From positions 1 to 64,000 of the forward strand of contig NZ_JALPRJ010000036.1 of the NCBI RefSeq assembly GCF_030464885.1: DNA of 64,000 nucleotides. Reading direction: 5' to 3'. The notes below the pieces were generated by a model. The model worked only from the letters and a program-made list of their open reading frames with translations. It had not been told where the DNA came from and ran no database searches. The DNA is from Caballeronia sp. SEWSISQ10-4 2 (lineage in GTDB: Bacteria; Pseudomonadota; Gammaproteobacteria; Burkholderiales; Burkholderiaceae). Each line of letters opens with the position of its first letter. Position 1 is the stretch's first letter. Of this stretch, positions 40,990 through 50,938 are shown piece by piece. Position numbers and translations under genes: made by a program.

Positions 40990-41663
40990 GTGACAAACAC
41001 GATCCGTTGGCCGATACGTCGATCTCGGTGCGCAAAACGGTAGCGCTACCTGCAGACCAGATCAAGCGTGCCGCCAGACTCGGCTCGGCGACACTTCACG
41101 AAGCTGGAGGCCGGATCGGGGCGTTGCCGTCGTCGATCAAGCCGACAGCCGCCAGTTTCAGGCTGGCAGGACCGGCTTTTACTGTGCACTGCCCGCCGAA
41201 CGACAATCTGTGGATTCATCGAGCCATCAAGGCGGCCAGCCCGGGCGATATCCTGGTCGTCTATGCGAGCGGCCACTACGAAGCCGGATATTGGGGCGAG
41301 GTCATGTCGACTGCAGGAATGGTCGCCCGACTGGGCGGCCTGGTCATAGATGCGGGCGTGAGAGATGGCGCTCTGCTTGAGGAAGTTGGGTTTCCTGTTT
41401 TCTCAAGAGGCTTATGCATCCGCGGTACCGGGAAAGATTTTGGTGCGACGGGATGGCTCAACAAGCCTGTTCTTATGGGTGACATCTTCGTGAGTCCAGG
41501 TGATCTGATCGTAGGTGACATCGACGGAGTGGTCTCTATCCCCAATGAGCGGATTAGTGAGGTGCTTCTCGCCGCCGAGAAACGCGAGGCGGCGGAGAGG
41601 GAAATTCTGACGAGGCTGCGCGCTGGAGAGTCGACCTTGCAAGTATTTGGTCTAGACCGTTGA
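40986..41663 (+). CDS. RraA-like aldolase, third of three
   Basis: 225 residues. The signature reads GLVIDAGVRDGALLEEVGFPVFSRG, Ala in place of the Gly next to Asp, but the Arg-Asp pair remains. Last gene of operon C; no strong terminator hairpin is seen after it. Having three tandem family members in one operon is unusual; they share perhaps a third of their residues by eye and are not recent duplicates. Confidence 0.82.
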   Translation: MSDKHDPLADTSISVRKTVALPADQIKRAARLGSATLHEAGGRIGALPSSIKPTAASFRLAGPAFTVHCPPNDNLWIHRAIKAASPGDILVVYASGHYEAGYWGEVMSTAGMVARLGGLVIDAGVRDGALLEEVGFPVFSRGLCIRGTGKDFGATGWLNKPVLMGDIFVSPGDLIVGDIDGVVSIPNERISEVLLAAEKREAAEREILTRLRAGESTLQVFGLDR

Positions 41664-41719
41664 GGAGGCGCGTGAAATGACTATTGAACCGCCTCGTGTG
41701 GGCGTGACTGCTTGAATCA

Positions 41720-42045
41720 CTATGACGCGTGGAGAGCAGTGCCCGGAGTGGAAGTAGCGGCGATGGGTACTTCGCGCCGGGATACTGCAGAAGGGGTGGC
41801 GCGCAGAACGGTGTACGGGGTGTACGCTTTCCAATGGGAATGCACGTCAAATGCGTGCTGATGCGCGGGCCGCATCGTCGTCAAGGCATCGGGTTGTGCC
41901 GCGGCCAACACCCAGCGACGAAGGAGATTGGTATTGATGCCGTCGGCCATCGCGACGGAGGGGCATCGAAAGCCCGGGCTGTCTGCACGCCTCGACGGCC
42001 TGGGCCTTGAACTTCGCGCAGGGGAATCGCCCCCTGCGGCATATC
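41720..42045 (-). pseudogene. IS66 tnpA remnant, frameshifted
   Basis: On the minus strand the sequence reads KFKAQAVEACRQPGLSM, then after a one-base shift SVAMADGINTNLLRRWV, both parts being the conserved N-terminal HTH of IS66 TnpA. The rest is degraded. With the tnpA fragment at 14372-14605, also on the minus strand, it brackets the catabolic island. Confidence 0.6.
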
Positions 42046-42211
42046 GCGCTAGAGGTTCGACAAACGTAGCGATGTCGCCATCACTGGCGTCACCTTTACC
42101 GGCATCTCTTTCCAGGCGCGTAGAGCCGACGACGGTTGCGATCTCGACGGCCAGCAGTGAGGCCGCTTGCGAGCGTGGGACCGTGCGCGGCCACGGCTCT
42201 TCGCCATGGTT

Positions 42212-43633
42212 TCACGACACTCCAAGCAACGTCTTTGCCTCCAGGTACGACTCCAGACCAAGCACGCCGTACTCGCGCCCGACGCCCGACTGCTTAAATC
42301 CGCCGAAGGGCGCCAAAGGATCGTGCTGCAGCGTGTTGATCATCACTCGACCGGCCTGCAGCCTTGTCGCCACCGCTTTTGCCCGTGCCTGATCGGACGA
42401 CATGACGAAGGCGTGCAGGCCAAACACCGTATCGTTGGCCATGTCGATCGCTTCCTCGTCGCTGCCATATGTCAGGATGGACAGAACGGGGCCGAAGATT
42501 TCCTCACGTGCGATGGTCATCTCGCTGCACACATCGGCAAATACCGTCGGCTTGACGAAATAGCCGTGCTCTAGCCCCGCCGGACGCCCCTCGCCACCCG
42601 TGATAAGCGTAGCGCCCTCGGCGAGACCGAGCCTGATGTAGTTCTGAACGCGTTCGTACTGGTTGCGATTGGCCAGGGGGCCAATGACGGTCGTTGGGTC
42701 GGCCGGGTCGCCCACCTTCATCTGCGCCACCGTCTCTTTCACCACCATGATCGCTTCTGCCAAGCGCCGCTCAGGTACCAGCAATCGGCTCCCCGAAATG
42801 CATGCCTGCCCGTTGTTCATGAACGCCGCATTGAGCGCGAGCGGAACTGCCTTCGTCAGATCCGCATCGTCAAGGATGATGGACGGGGATTTCCCGCCCA
42901 GGGCGAGGTGGACACGCTTCATGGTGTCGGTCGCCGCCCGCTGGATGATCTTGCCCACCGCCGTGGAGCCAGTAAAGGAAATCTTCGCGACATCCGGGTG
43001 CGTGCTCAATTCGGCGCCCACGACGTCGCCGCGTCCGGTGACGATATTGACGATGCCTGCCGGCAACCTTGCCGCATGAATGGCTTCCGTCACGATCCTG
43101 TTTTGTATCGGGCTCAACTCGCTTGGCTTGATCACGGACGTGCAACCTGCGGCGATGGCCATCGCCAATTTGCTACAGATCGAACCGGCAGTGCTGTTCC
43201 ACGGAGTGATGAGGGCAGCAACGCCCACAGGTTCCATCACTACGGTCGAGGTACCCATCACGCGGGTGAATTCGTAGGCCTCCAGCGTCACTGCGGCGTC
43301 AAGAAATGATTGCGCCGCGAAGTGAGAGATCCAGGTGGCCCGTGAAACAGGCGCGCCGTATTCTTCGATCGTCGCATCGCGCAGAGCATCGCTGCATTCC
43401 AGGACGGCTGCGTGCAGCCGCTTCAGCATGGCGACGCGCTCGCCGACTGTCGTTTGCGCAAATGCCGGCAACGCCTTTTTTGCCGCAGCGATGGCGCGAC
43501 GCGTATCCTCGGCATCGGCGAGGGTCGAGCGTGCGAGGGGCCTTTCGGTGGTCGGGTTGATGATTTCAACGGTCTCGATCCCGTGCGGGGTCACGAAGGT
43601 GCCGTCGATGTAGATCTGGTGGATGGTTTGCAT
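42212..43633 (-). CDS. aldehyde dehydrogenase family protein
   Basis: 473 residues from ATG 43633, which follows AGGAG with a 5-base gap; the open frame extends to 43783 without another good start. Catalytic Cys is in MNNGQACISGSRLL, the general-base Glu in HLALGGKSPSI, and the NAD-binding GFTGSTAVGK block is present as SFTGSTAVGK. It is transcribed divergently from a LysR gene, the usual layout for a regulator and its target. Substrate unknown (semialdehyde or aromatic aldehyde). It has no copy of the island operator and so seems a separate unit. Confidence 0.87.
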   Translation of the reverse strand: MQTIHQIYIDGTFVTPHGIETVEIINPTTERPLARSTLADAEDTRRAIAAAKKALPAFAQTTVGERVAMLKRLHAAVLECSDALRDATIEEYGAPVSRATWISHFAAQSFLDAAVTLEAYEFTRVMGTSTVVMEPVGVAALITPWNSTAGSICSKLAMAIAAGCTSVIKPSELSPIQNRIVTEAIHAARLPAGIVNIVTGRGDVVGAELSTHPDVAKISFTGSTAVGKIIQRAATDTMKRVHLALGGKSPSIILDDADLTKAVPLALNAAFMNNGQACISGSRLLVPERRLAEAIMVVKETVAQMKVGDPADPTTVIGPLANRNQYERVQNYIRLGLAEGATLITGGEGRPAGLEHGYFVKPTVFADVCSEMTIAREEIFGPVLSILTYGSDEEAIDMANDTVFGLHAFVMSSDQARAKAVATRLQAGRVMINTLQHDPLAPFGGFKQSGVGREYGVLGLESYLEAKTLLGVS

Positions 43634-43746
43634 GATCGCTCCTGTGTGTCCCCGGGCAATCCGGAGGCGGTGCGCGCAGCATACGATGGCCTCATTGTTC
43701 TGATAAGATAGATAAAAGTTGATATTTTGGTTCGAGAATCGGGATA

Positions 43747-44643
43747 ATGCAGAAATCTGGCCTGGTCGGCCTGGAGGCCGCACTTGCTGTCGCCCGATGC
43801 CAGAGCTTTCGCCGCGCAGCGAATGAACTCGGCATCTCGACCACAGCCGTGAGCAACGCTGTTGCGGGACTGGAAACGCGACTTGGCGTTCGCCTGTTTC
43901 ACCGGACCACCCGCAGTGTCTCGCTGACCGAGGCTGGCGAGCACTTCGTGGCCCGGATCGGGCCGGCCTTGTCGGAGATTCGCGGCGCCATGGAGGAAAC
44001 TACGCTCCATCGCCTTTCGCCTATTGGCACGCTCCGCATTAATGCCTCACTGGGCGCAGTCCGCATGGTGTTTGCACCCATCGTACTGGTGTACCTGAGC
44101 CGCTACCCCGATATGAAGGTAGAGATCCTGACCGAGGGGCGAATGATCGACATCGTGGCCGAGGGCTTCGATGCCGGGATTCGCCTGAGCGAGATGGTGC
44201 CGCAAAACATGGTCCGCATACCGATCGACGGTGATCTCCAAATGGCGGTGGTGGGTTCGCCTGAGCACTTCTCACGGTTCCCGATCCCGGCTTCTCCAGC
44301 CGACCTTGCCGGGCACCCCTGTGTACGGGCCAGGTTTCCCAGTGGTGCGCCGTCGCGCTGGGAGTTCTCCCGTCATGGCGAACCAATGAATATCGAGGTA
44401 AGCGGGCCACTCACGCTCGACGACCCGGGCCTCATGCTTGAAGCCGCCTTGGCCGGTACGGGCCTGGCCTATCTGGCCGATTGGTATGTGCGTGACGACC
44501 TGGCCGCAGGACGGCTGGTGCGCGTGCTGCAGGACTGGACGCCCAGCTACCGTGGTCTAGCGCTCTACTATCCCCCTGGGCGGCAGCTACCAGCGGGACT
44601 CCGCGCTTTCGTTGATCTCATTCATGAACTTGGCCAACGATAG
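43747..44643 (+). CDS. LysR-family transcriptional regulator
   Basis: 298 residues. The winged HTH at the N-terminus is LEAALAVARCQSFRRAANELGISTTAVSNAVAGLETRLGVRLFHRTTRSVSLTEAG, followed by an effector-binding domain. It is divergent from the aldehyde dehydrogenase gene with 113 bp between start codons, and very likely controls it. The sub-family resembles the short-chain LysR activators of the CrgA/DsdC-like group with no indication of a specific ligand. Confidence 0.86.
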   Translation: MQKSGLVGLEAALAVARCQSFRRAANELGISTTAVSNAVAGLETRLGVRLFHRTTRSVSLTEAGEHFVARIGPALSEIRGAMEETTLHRLSPIGTLRINASLGAVRMVFAPIVLVYLSRYPDMKVEILTEGRMIDIVAEGFDAGIRLSEMVPQNMVRIPIDGDLQMAVVGSPEHFSRFPIPASPADLAGHPCVRARFPSGAPSRWEFSRHGEPMNIEVSGPLTLDDPGLMLEAALAGTGLAYLADWYVRDDLAAGRLVRVLQDWTPSYRGLALYYPPGRQLPAGLRAFVDLIHELGQR

Positions 44644-45624
44644 TGCGCCTGATATTGTTCGCCTTCTTCCGCCACCCGGCATGAAATGAACTACGGCGAC
44701 GCCCGGTCGGTCGCGGTAGGGACGGGGATTGCTCCCCGCTCCCCCAGAGATCCGTACGTGCAGAATTACTCAACGCTTGATGTGTGGCAACGGCGAGGGT
44801 CATTGGAGATCGGCAGTCAACTTCTGCCGGAGCAGCGCGTCGTAGTCATCTACGGTGTTCACAAACGCGAGACGCTGGAACAGCCAGTTCAAACAGCCAG
44901 TTCAGTTAGCGGTACGGATCGATGCGGTTGCCCGGTTGATACGATGATCAGGAAACGCCAGGTCATTCAATGGCTCACAGCCGCCTGTGACGCTATCCGG
45001 AAGGTCTGATATCGGGGGCGAGCCGCGTGTCTCTGCGCATGAATAGCCGCTCTGGCGCGGACCAGACGACTGAAGTGGGCCGCCAATATTCATTCGTCGA
45101 AGCAGGTAGCAGCCATCCTCTGCCGCCGTCGACGGATGACTGGTACGAGAACGGTGAGCGGGCATACAAGATAAATGGACGAACGACAGCATTGGCCGAC
45201 TACTCGCCGAATTGAGTCGACGCGCTAAGGAACGCTGTCTCAGCCGAGCCGACGTTCGAGGGTCCGAGCGAAGGCATGGCCGAACGGTCGCGCATCACAC
45301 ATTTTTGCCTATTCTGTTCGGTGTTGCTCGATGCCGCTGAGACATTCGTCGCTTGGTCTGCGGGTTAACTCGCGCTCTGTTATCCGATGAAGCTAAAGAA
45401 AATGGGCCGATCATCCGATATCTCAGAGACCTAACTAACAAAGCTGAGGGACGTGTCCGGGTCCGCGCAGAAATTCTGGTAAATTCAGCACGCGTCGATT
45501 GAGGTGAAATCTATCTTCCGCCAAAGAACATTATTTGAATGGGGCAGGGAAGGACGAATCGACACCAGTCAAGAAGTCTTAAAAAAGCCGGCATCAGAGA
45601 AACCGGCGGACAGGGGGCAGATAA
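44644..45624. other. intergenic region with possible group II intron scrap
   Basis: Nearly 1 kb without a supportable gene. On the minus strand, 44690-44765 (reading GCACGTACGGATCTCTGGGG, then a CGGGGA-GCAA-TCCCCG hairpin) resembles the domain V-VI end of bacterial group II introns. A short minus-strand frame at 44790-44890 (FQRLAFVNTVDDYDALLRQK) could be debris of another mobile gene. The remainder shows nothing recognisable. Confidence 0.4.
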
Positions 45625-48600
45625 GTGGCAACCGTTGCAATCGACGAGCATTCGACCGATAAGTCAGATCGGTCGGCTTTGATCCGCCTGTTCAACGACA
45701 CCCGCAAGCGGCTGGTCGAAACGGGTACCCGAAACCGGCTCGTGCACGTCAACCGCGCGAACGCACGCGGGAATGTCGTGAACATCGTCAACGAGCGGGC
45801 GGACGACGTGAACGCAATCCTTGCCGGTCGAAAGGTTATGCGCTTCCTGGCCATCGGGCGTGACCGAGATGATTCCACCGACGGCATTCACTTATCCGAT
45901 GCCGGTGGCGACGGCTTCGAGCCCGAGCGCTACACAGATGCGCAGCTCGAAACACGCATGGGCCCCGATGCCCTGCAGAAGAAACTTCTCAAAATCGCGG
46001 GCGAGGCACAGACCGCTGAGGAGGAGTCAGGCGTCAATATCCTCTATCTAGCGCTCGGATTCCTCACATGGTTTGAGGACAAGTCCTCGGCGGTGGCGCG
46101 CGAGGCGCCGCTCGTCCTCCTGCCGGTTGAGCTCGTTCGCAACCAGCGCACCTCGACCTACGATCTCCGTATCCGAGATGAAGACGTCCTTACCAATTTG
46201 CCGCTCCAGCAGAGGTTGAAGGACGACTTCGGCATCGAGTTGCCCGACATTGAGGTCGAGGAGGAGTGGAAACCTTCGATCTACTTCGAACAGGTTGAGG
46301 AGCTCGTTGCCGGACGGACCAACTGGAAGCTCGATCGTGATGGGATCCAACTCGGTTTCTTTTCTTTCTCCAAGCTCCTCATGTACCGCGATCTCGCGAT
46401 CGACGCATGGCCTGACGGGGCAATTGCCGAGCACGAGCTGACGCGTGGGCTGCTGTTCGAAGGTTTCGAGTCCGAGGCCCGGCTCTTTGGCCCCGACGAC
46501 CGGCTCGATGAGATGCTCCCGCCCGAAAAGCTGTTCCACGTGGTTGATGCCGACGCGTCGCAGGCGCGCGTCATCGAAGAAGTAAGGTCGGGCCGCAACC
46601 TGGTCGTGCAGGGTCCCCCGGGAACGGGTAAGTCACAGACCATCACCAACATTATTGCGGCGGCGGCCAAGGAGGGAAAGCGCGTCCTCTTCATAGCCGA
46701 GAAGATGGCCGCACTATCCGTCGTGCATGACCGTCTCATGAAGGTTGGTCTGCGTGACGTTTGCCTTGAGCTTCATTCCAGGAGCGCTAACAAGAAAGCG
46801 GTGCTCGCAGAGCTCGCCCGAACGATTGGGGCGGCCGCCGCAGTCCCCGCCTTGCCCGGCGCGCCGATTGCCCTTACCGAAACCCGCGACAAGCTGAACC
46901 TGTTCGCGGAAGCTCTGCACTGTCCGATCGGAACAACGGGGGAGACAGCTTTCTCCGTGTTGAGCCTGCAGGTGCGCCACATCGGCTCGGGCGCACCGGC
47001 TCCGACCATCTCCAGCGACAACCTCGCGCAGATGACACGGGAACAGGAGCGACACCTGCTCGAAACCGTTGCTCGCTATGGTGAACTGCTTAAGGAGGAG
47101 GGTGACGCCGACCGGCATCCGTTCGCGGGAACCCAAAACCTTGATCTCCAGCCGCTCGACCTTACCCGCCTGTCCACGCTGCTCGAAACTGCGCGTGCTG
47201 CCGTGGTCGTGCTCGAAGAAGCTGTGGGCAGTTCCGCGCGAGCATTGGGCGTTACGGTTCCCATCAGCATTTCGTCGGTGGTAAGCCTGGCGGACGTCCT
47301 TGACCGTCTGGAAGGGCTGCCGGCGGGAGCCGCCGACACCGCCCTCGCATTCCTTTCCGCGCCCGACTTGCCGAGGCTCAAGAAGGCGATCGAGGCCGGA
47401 GTTGCGTGGCGGTTAGCACAAGACACTGCCGAGGAGATATTCGTGGAGGCGGCATTCGCCGCGCCGACGATCGCTTTGCGCGGACCGTTGGTGGCCGGTA
47501 GCCGGTCCTTCTTCGCTCGATTGGGCGGTGCTTATCGCACCGCGTCTCGCGTGCTTGCGGGGTTCCTGCGCGGCGCCCTGCCAAAGGCGGCGGATAAGCG
47601 CGTCGAATTGGTGGACTGTCTCGACGGTGTCGGATCTCGCAAGGCGCGCTGGGAAGACGATAAAGACTATTGCCTTCGCGTCATGGGCGATGCCTGGCGT
47701 GGCGAGCGGACGGACTTGGGGCCCCTCCTGACGATCGCAACGTGGTGCCAGCGCGTCGGCGATGCTGCGCTGAGTTGCCCGCATGACGCACTGCTGAATC
47801 TCGCGCAGCAACCGGATGTGGTCGCGAAGACGCGGCGCATGCTACGCGAAGCAGAGCCGACGACCCGTCGCGGGTTGGACGAGGTTGTCCGCGTTTTGAC
47901 TCTCGACCCAACCGTGTTCGGCGAATTGGGCCTGGAAAGGGCTGAGCTTGGCGAGATGGCAGCGCGCCTCGGTGCGATGGCATCATCGACCGACCGTTAC
48001 GCGGCCTGGACGAATCTGAGGCTTTTGGAACATCGCATGACGTCTGCTGGCGTGCCGGACCTGATGCGAAGGATGCAATCTGGTGAATTCGATGGGGCAG
48101 CGGCGGCAGTGGAACTTCGCTTCGCACGCGCCGAGCGGCTTTGGCGTGTAGCGCTTGACTCGTCTCCGGTGCTTCGCGATATGAGGCTGGAGAGGCGCCA
48201 TGAGCTCGTCGAGACGTTCGCCTTGCTCGAGAGGAAGCGCTTGTCGGAGAATGTGACGGGCATCCTGGCTGGACATTTGGCACAGGTTCCGCAGGGCGCG
48301 ATGGGCGAGATGAAGGTGATCCGCGGCGAGATCGGCAAGAAGCGCGGGCATATCGCGGTCCGCAAACTGTTCTCGAGTGCGGGCACGGCCGTGCAGCGGA
48401 TCAAGCCCGTCCTGCTAATGAGCCCGATTTCCGTGGCTCAATATCTTCCGCCTGGGGCGTTGACCTTTGATTTGCTTGTCATCGACGAGGCGTCGCAGGT
48501 GCGTCCCGAGGATGCGCTGGGCGCCATCGCACGCGCCAAGCAGATCGTGGTGGTCGGAGACCAGAAACAATTGCCGCCGTCGTCCTTTTTCGACCGGCTT

Positions 48601-50328
48601 CTCGACGACGAGGCCGACGATGATCCGGGTGAGGAAGGGGAGGAGGATCTGCTCGGCGGCGCCGCGAAGATCAGTTCGATGGAAAGTATCCTCAGCCTCT
48701 GCGAGGCCCGCGGCCTCGGATCGCGCATGCTTCAGTGGCACTATCGCTCGCGCGATCCCTCGCTCATCCGGATGTCGAACAGGGAGTTCTATGATGATGA
48801 GCTCATACTGCCTCCGTCACCGCTGCAAAATGACCCCGTCTACGGCCTTTGTTTCACTCGCGTCGATGGTGTCTACGACAAGGGCGGTAAGCGCGACAAC
48901 CGGAAAGAGGGCGAGGCGATTATTGCCCGCGTGGCCGAGCATGCCCGTATGCATCCGGAGCTTTCGCTCGGCATCGTCACTTTCTCATCGACTCAAAAGA
49001 ACCTGATCACGGAGCTTTTGGAGCTTGCGCGACGCAGCGACGCGACTCTCGACGGATTCCTTCGCGAAGGACAAACCGAGGATTTGTTCGTCAAAAACAT
49101 CGAAAACGTGCAGGGAGATGAGCGTGACGTGATCCTGGTCAGTGTCTGCTATGGCCCCGCCACACCCGGCGGTAGGCTTGCCAGCATGTCCTTCGGACCT
49201 GTGAACTTGGAGGGCGGTGAGCGCCGTCTCAACGTGCTTTTTACCCGCGCACGTGTGCGATGCGAGGTGTTCGCCTCGTTCGATCCCGGCGATATCGACC
49301 CCAGTCGCGTAAGCCGCGAAGGTGCGCGCATCCTTAAGCGCTTCCTGGAGTTCGCGAAGAACGGCAACATGGATGACGCTAAGCAGACGGGTGAGATGGC
49401 TGATTCGCCATTCGAGGAGGATGTCGCCGACGTCATTCGCAGCTTCGGCTATCTGGCCGACCCGCAGGTGGGATCAGCGGGCTTTCGCATTGACATGGGA
49501 GTTCGGCATCCAGATCGCCCAGGCACGTACGTTCTGGCAGTTGAGTGTGACGGCGCGACCTATCACAGCGCGCTGTGGGCCCGGGAGCGCGATCGCCTGC
49601 GACAAGACGTGCTCGAACATCTTGGATGGCGCTTTCACCGGATTTGGAGCACCGACTGGTTCTACAACCGTCGTGCGGAGATCGAACGGTTGCGCGTCGC
49701 TCTTAACGCCGCGCGCGAGATCGCCGAGGCCGGCGTGAGAATCGACGGCGCAAACCGGGCACGACCGACCGCGGCCGTCGAGATGGCTGCTCCCACCTTT
49801 GAGGTTCCCGAGGTCGTCGCGAGGCAGATGCCCGCTTATCAGCGTGCGCATTTCCCGGTGAACAGCCGACAGGAACCTCATGAGGTTGATGTCTCGATGC
49901 TGGCCGATCTGGCCAAGCGCATCGTGGCAGCCGAGGGGCCGATCCATCTTGAGGAGGCCGCGCGGCGCCTCGCAGCATGCTTCGGCAAGGAGAAGGCCGG
50001 TTCCCGTATTCTGACGGCGACACGTTCGGCGCTGGTTCAAGCACAGTCGCGCGATCAAGATATCCTCTCCGACGAAGACTTCTGGTTCACACGAGAGCAC
50101 TCAGACGCGCCGCCGGTCAGAGACCGGTCCGCCGAGAGCGGAGCGACCTTGAAATCCATGAGCATCTCGATGCTTGAGATCAACGCGGCGCTGAGGATTG
50201 CTCGGGATGACAACGCCGGTGGCTCTGACACGGATTTGATCCGTACCGCAGCGAGATTGCTCGGGTTCCGTCGCGTGGGCTCTGACTTGCAGGCGCGCCT
50301 TGCGGCCGGGCTTTCGACAATTGGTTAA
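45625..50328 (+). CDS. DUF4011-helicase-nuclease protein (DUF3320 C-terminus), probable phage defence
   Basis: 1567 residues, starting with GTG behind a GGGGG stretch. Order of parts: DUF4011-like N-terminus (about 10-220), superfamily 1 helicase with Walker A GPPGTGKS at 330-337, Walker B VIDEAS with Asp954-Glu955, HYRSRDPSL, ENVQGDERDVI and NVLFTRAR motifs up to about 1215. Next is a PD-(D/E)xK-type nuclease of the MTES_1575/Vsr-like group (about 1255-1370, AVECDGATYH at about 1305-1314), then DUF3320 (about 1430-1480). The same architecture is known from defence islands (the DUF4011-helicase-Vsr protein called hhe). It stands beside an integrase at a tRNA-like site, as defence cargo often does. 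Activity against phage is inferred. Confidence 0.83.
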   Translation: MATVAIDEHSTDKSDRSALIRLFNDTRKRLVETGTRNRLVHVNRANARGNVVNIVNERADDVNAILAGRKVMRFLAIGRDRDDSTDGIHLSDAGGDGFEPERYTDAQLETRMGPDALQKKLLKIAGEAQTAEEESGVNILYLALGFLTWFEDKSSAVAREAPLVLLPVELVRNQRTSTYDLRIRDEDVLTNLPLQQRLKDDFGIELPDIEVEEEWKPSIYFEQVEELVAGRTNWKLDRDGIQLGFFSFSKLLMYRDLAIDAWPDGAIAEHELTRGLLFEGFESEARLFGPDDRLDEMLPPEKLFHVVDADASQARVIEEVRSGRNLVVQGPPGTGKSQTITNIIAAAAKEGKRVLFIAEKMAALSVVHDRLMKVGLRDVCLELHSRSANKKAVLAELARTIGAAAAVPALPGAPIALTETRDKLNLFAEALHCPIGTTGETAFSVLSLQVRHIGSGAPAPTISSDNLAQMTREQERHLLETVARYGELLKEEGDADRHPFAGTQNLDLQPLDLTRLSTLLETARAAVVVLEEAVGSSARALGVTVPISISSVVSLADVLDRLEGLPAGAADTALAFLSAPDLPRLKKAIEAGVAWRLAQDTAEEIFVEAAFAAPTIALRGPLVAGSRSFFARLGGAYRTASRVLAGFLRGALPKAADKRVELVDCLDGVGSRKARWEDDKDYCLRVMGDAWRGERTDLGPLLTIATWCQRVGDAALSCPHDALLNLAQQPDVVAKTRRMLREAEPTTRRGLDEVVRVLTLDPTVFGELGLERAELGEMAARLGAMASSTDRYAAWTNLRLLEHRMTSAGVPDLMRRMQSGEFDGAAAAVELRFARAERLWRVALDSSPVLRDMRLERRHELVETFALLERKRLSENVTGILAGHLAQVPQGAMGEMKVIRGEIGKKRGHIAVRKLFSSAGTAVQRIKPVLLMSPISVAQYLPPGALTFDLLVIDEASQVRPEDALGAIARAKQIVVVGDQKQLPPSSFFDRLLDDEADDDPGEEGEEDLLGGAAKISSMESILSLCEARGLGSRMLQWHYRSRDPSLIRMSNREFYDDELILPPSPLQNDPVYGLCFTRVDGVYDKGGKRDNRKEGEAIIARVAEHARMHPELSLGIVTFSSTQKNLITELLELARRSDATLDGFLREGQTEDLFVKNIENVQGDERDVILVSVCYGPATPGGRLASMSFGPVNLEGGERRLNVLFTRARVRCEVFASFDPGDIDPSRVSREGARILKRFLEFAKNGNMDDAKQTGEMADSPFEEDVADVIRSFGYLADPQVGSAGFRIDMGVRHPDRPGTYVLAVECDGATYHSALWARERDRLRQDVLEHLGWRFHRIWSTDWFYNRRAEIERLRVALNAAREIAEAGVRIDGANRARPTAAVEMAAPTFEVPEVVARQMPAYQRAHFPVNSRQEPHEVDVSMLADLAKRIVAAEGPIHLEEAARRLAACFGKEKAGSRILTATRSALVQAQSRDQDILSDEDFWFTREHSDAPPVRDRSAESGATLKSMSISMLEINAALRIARDDNAGGSDTDLIRTAARLLGFRRVGSDLQARLAAGLSTIG

Positions 50329-50938
50329 GCTTCATCGAGGAATAGATGTAGAAGTAGCGCGCTTCGCCGAGCCTGTATAGAGCAGTGAATGGCAATCCTG
50401 AAAAACAATCAAAACGGTGTACGACCGAACTCCGGCTGAAACGCGGAGGATTAGTCGAACCTCAGTCGTGTAAGACAGCTTAATGGTGCCAAGAGAGGGG
50501 CGGAACCTGACTACTTTTCGGCACATTGGCCTATGGCGCGAGGATCGGATCATAGATCTGGAGTACGCATCATCGTCGCAAGCTGGCCCATAAACGGTCG
50601 GTCGACAGGATCGTATGGATCGTTGAGAATCTAATGACTTCGCGAAGATATCCTCGCTATGTATGTGTCGGCATATACGAATACGGCGACCAATGTGCGT
50701 ACTTAGTAGCAGCTGTGAAGGAGATCGGTCAGTCAGTGACTCGGTCTGAGAGAGCCAGGAAGAGTTCTCGCAATAGCACGATTGTCGAACGCTTCTTACC
50801 GGGAGTCGTCGGACCGTCGTTCATTGCAGTTCTTACGAACGGCGGCTGTCAGACAGGTACGACTGCCTCTTCTCGACCCATTTTGCCCCTCAACCCGGCG
50901 CGACCTCTTCTTTGTTTCACAGTCAGTGAGGCGTCTCG
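50329..50938. other. intergenic region, nothing recognised
   Basis: About 600 bp between the helicase-nuclease gene and the convergent integrase gene. The only sizeable plus-strand frame (50634-50972) has no ribosome binding site or known motif. Confidence 0.5.
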
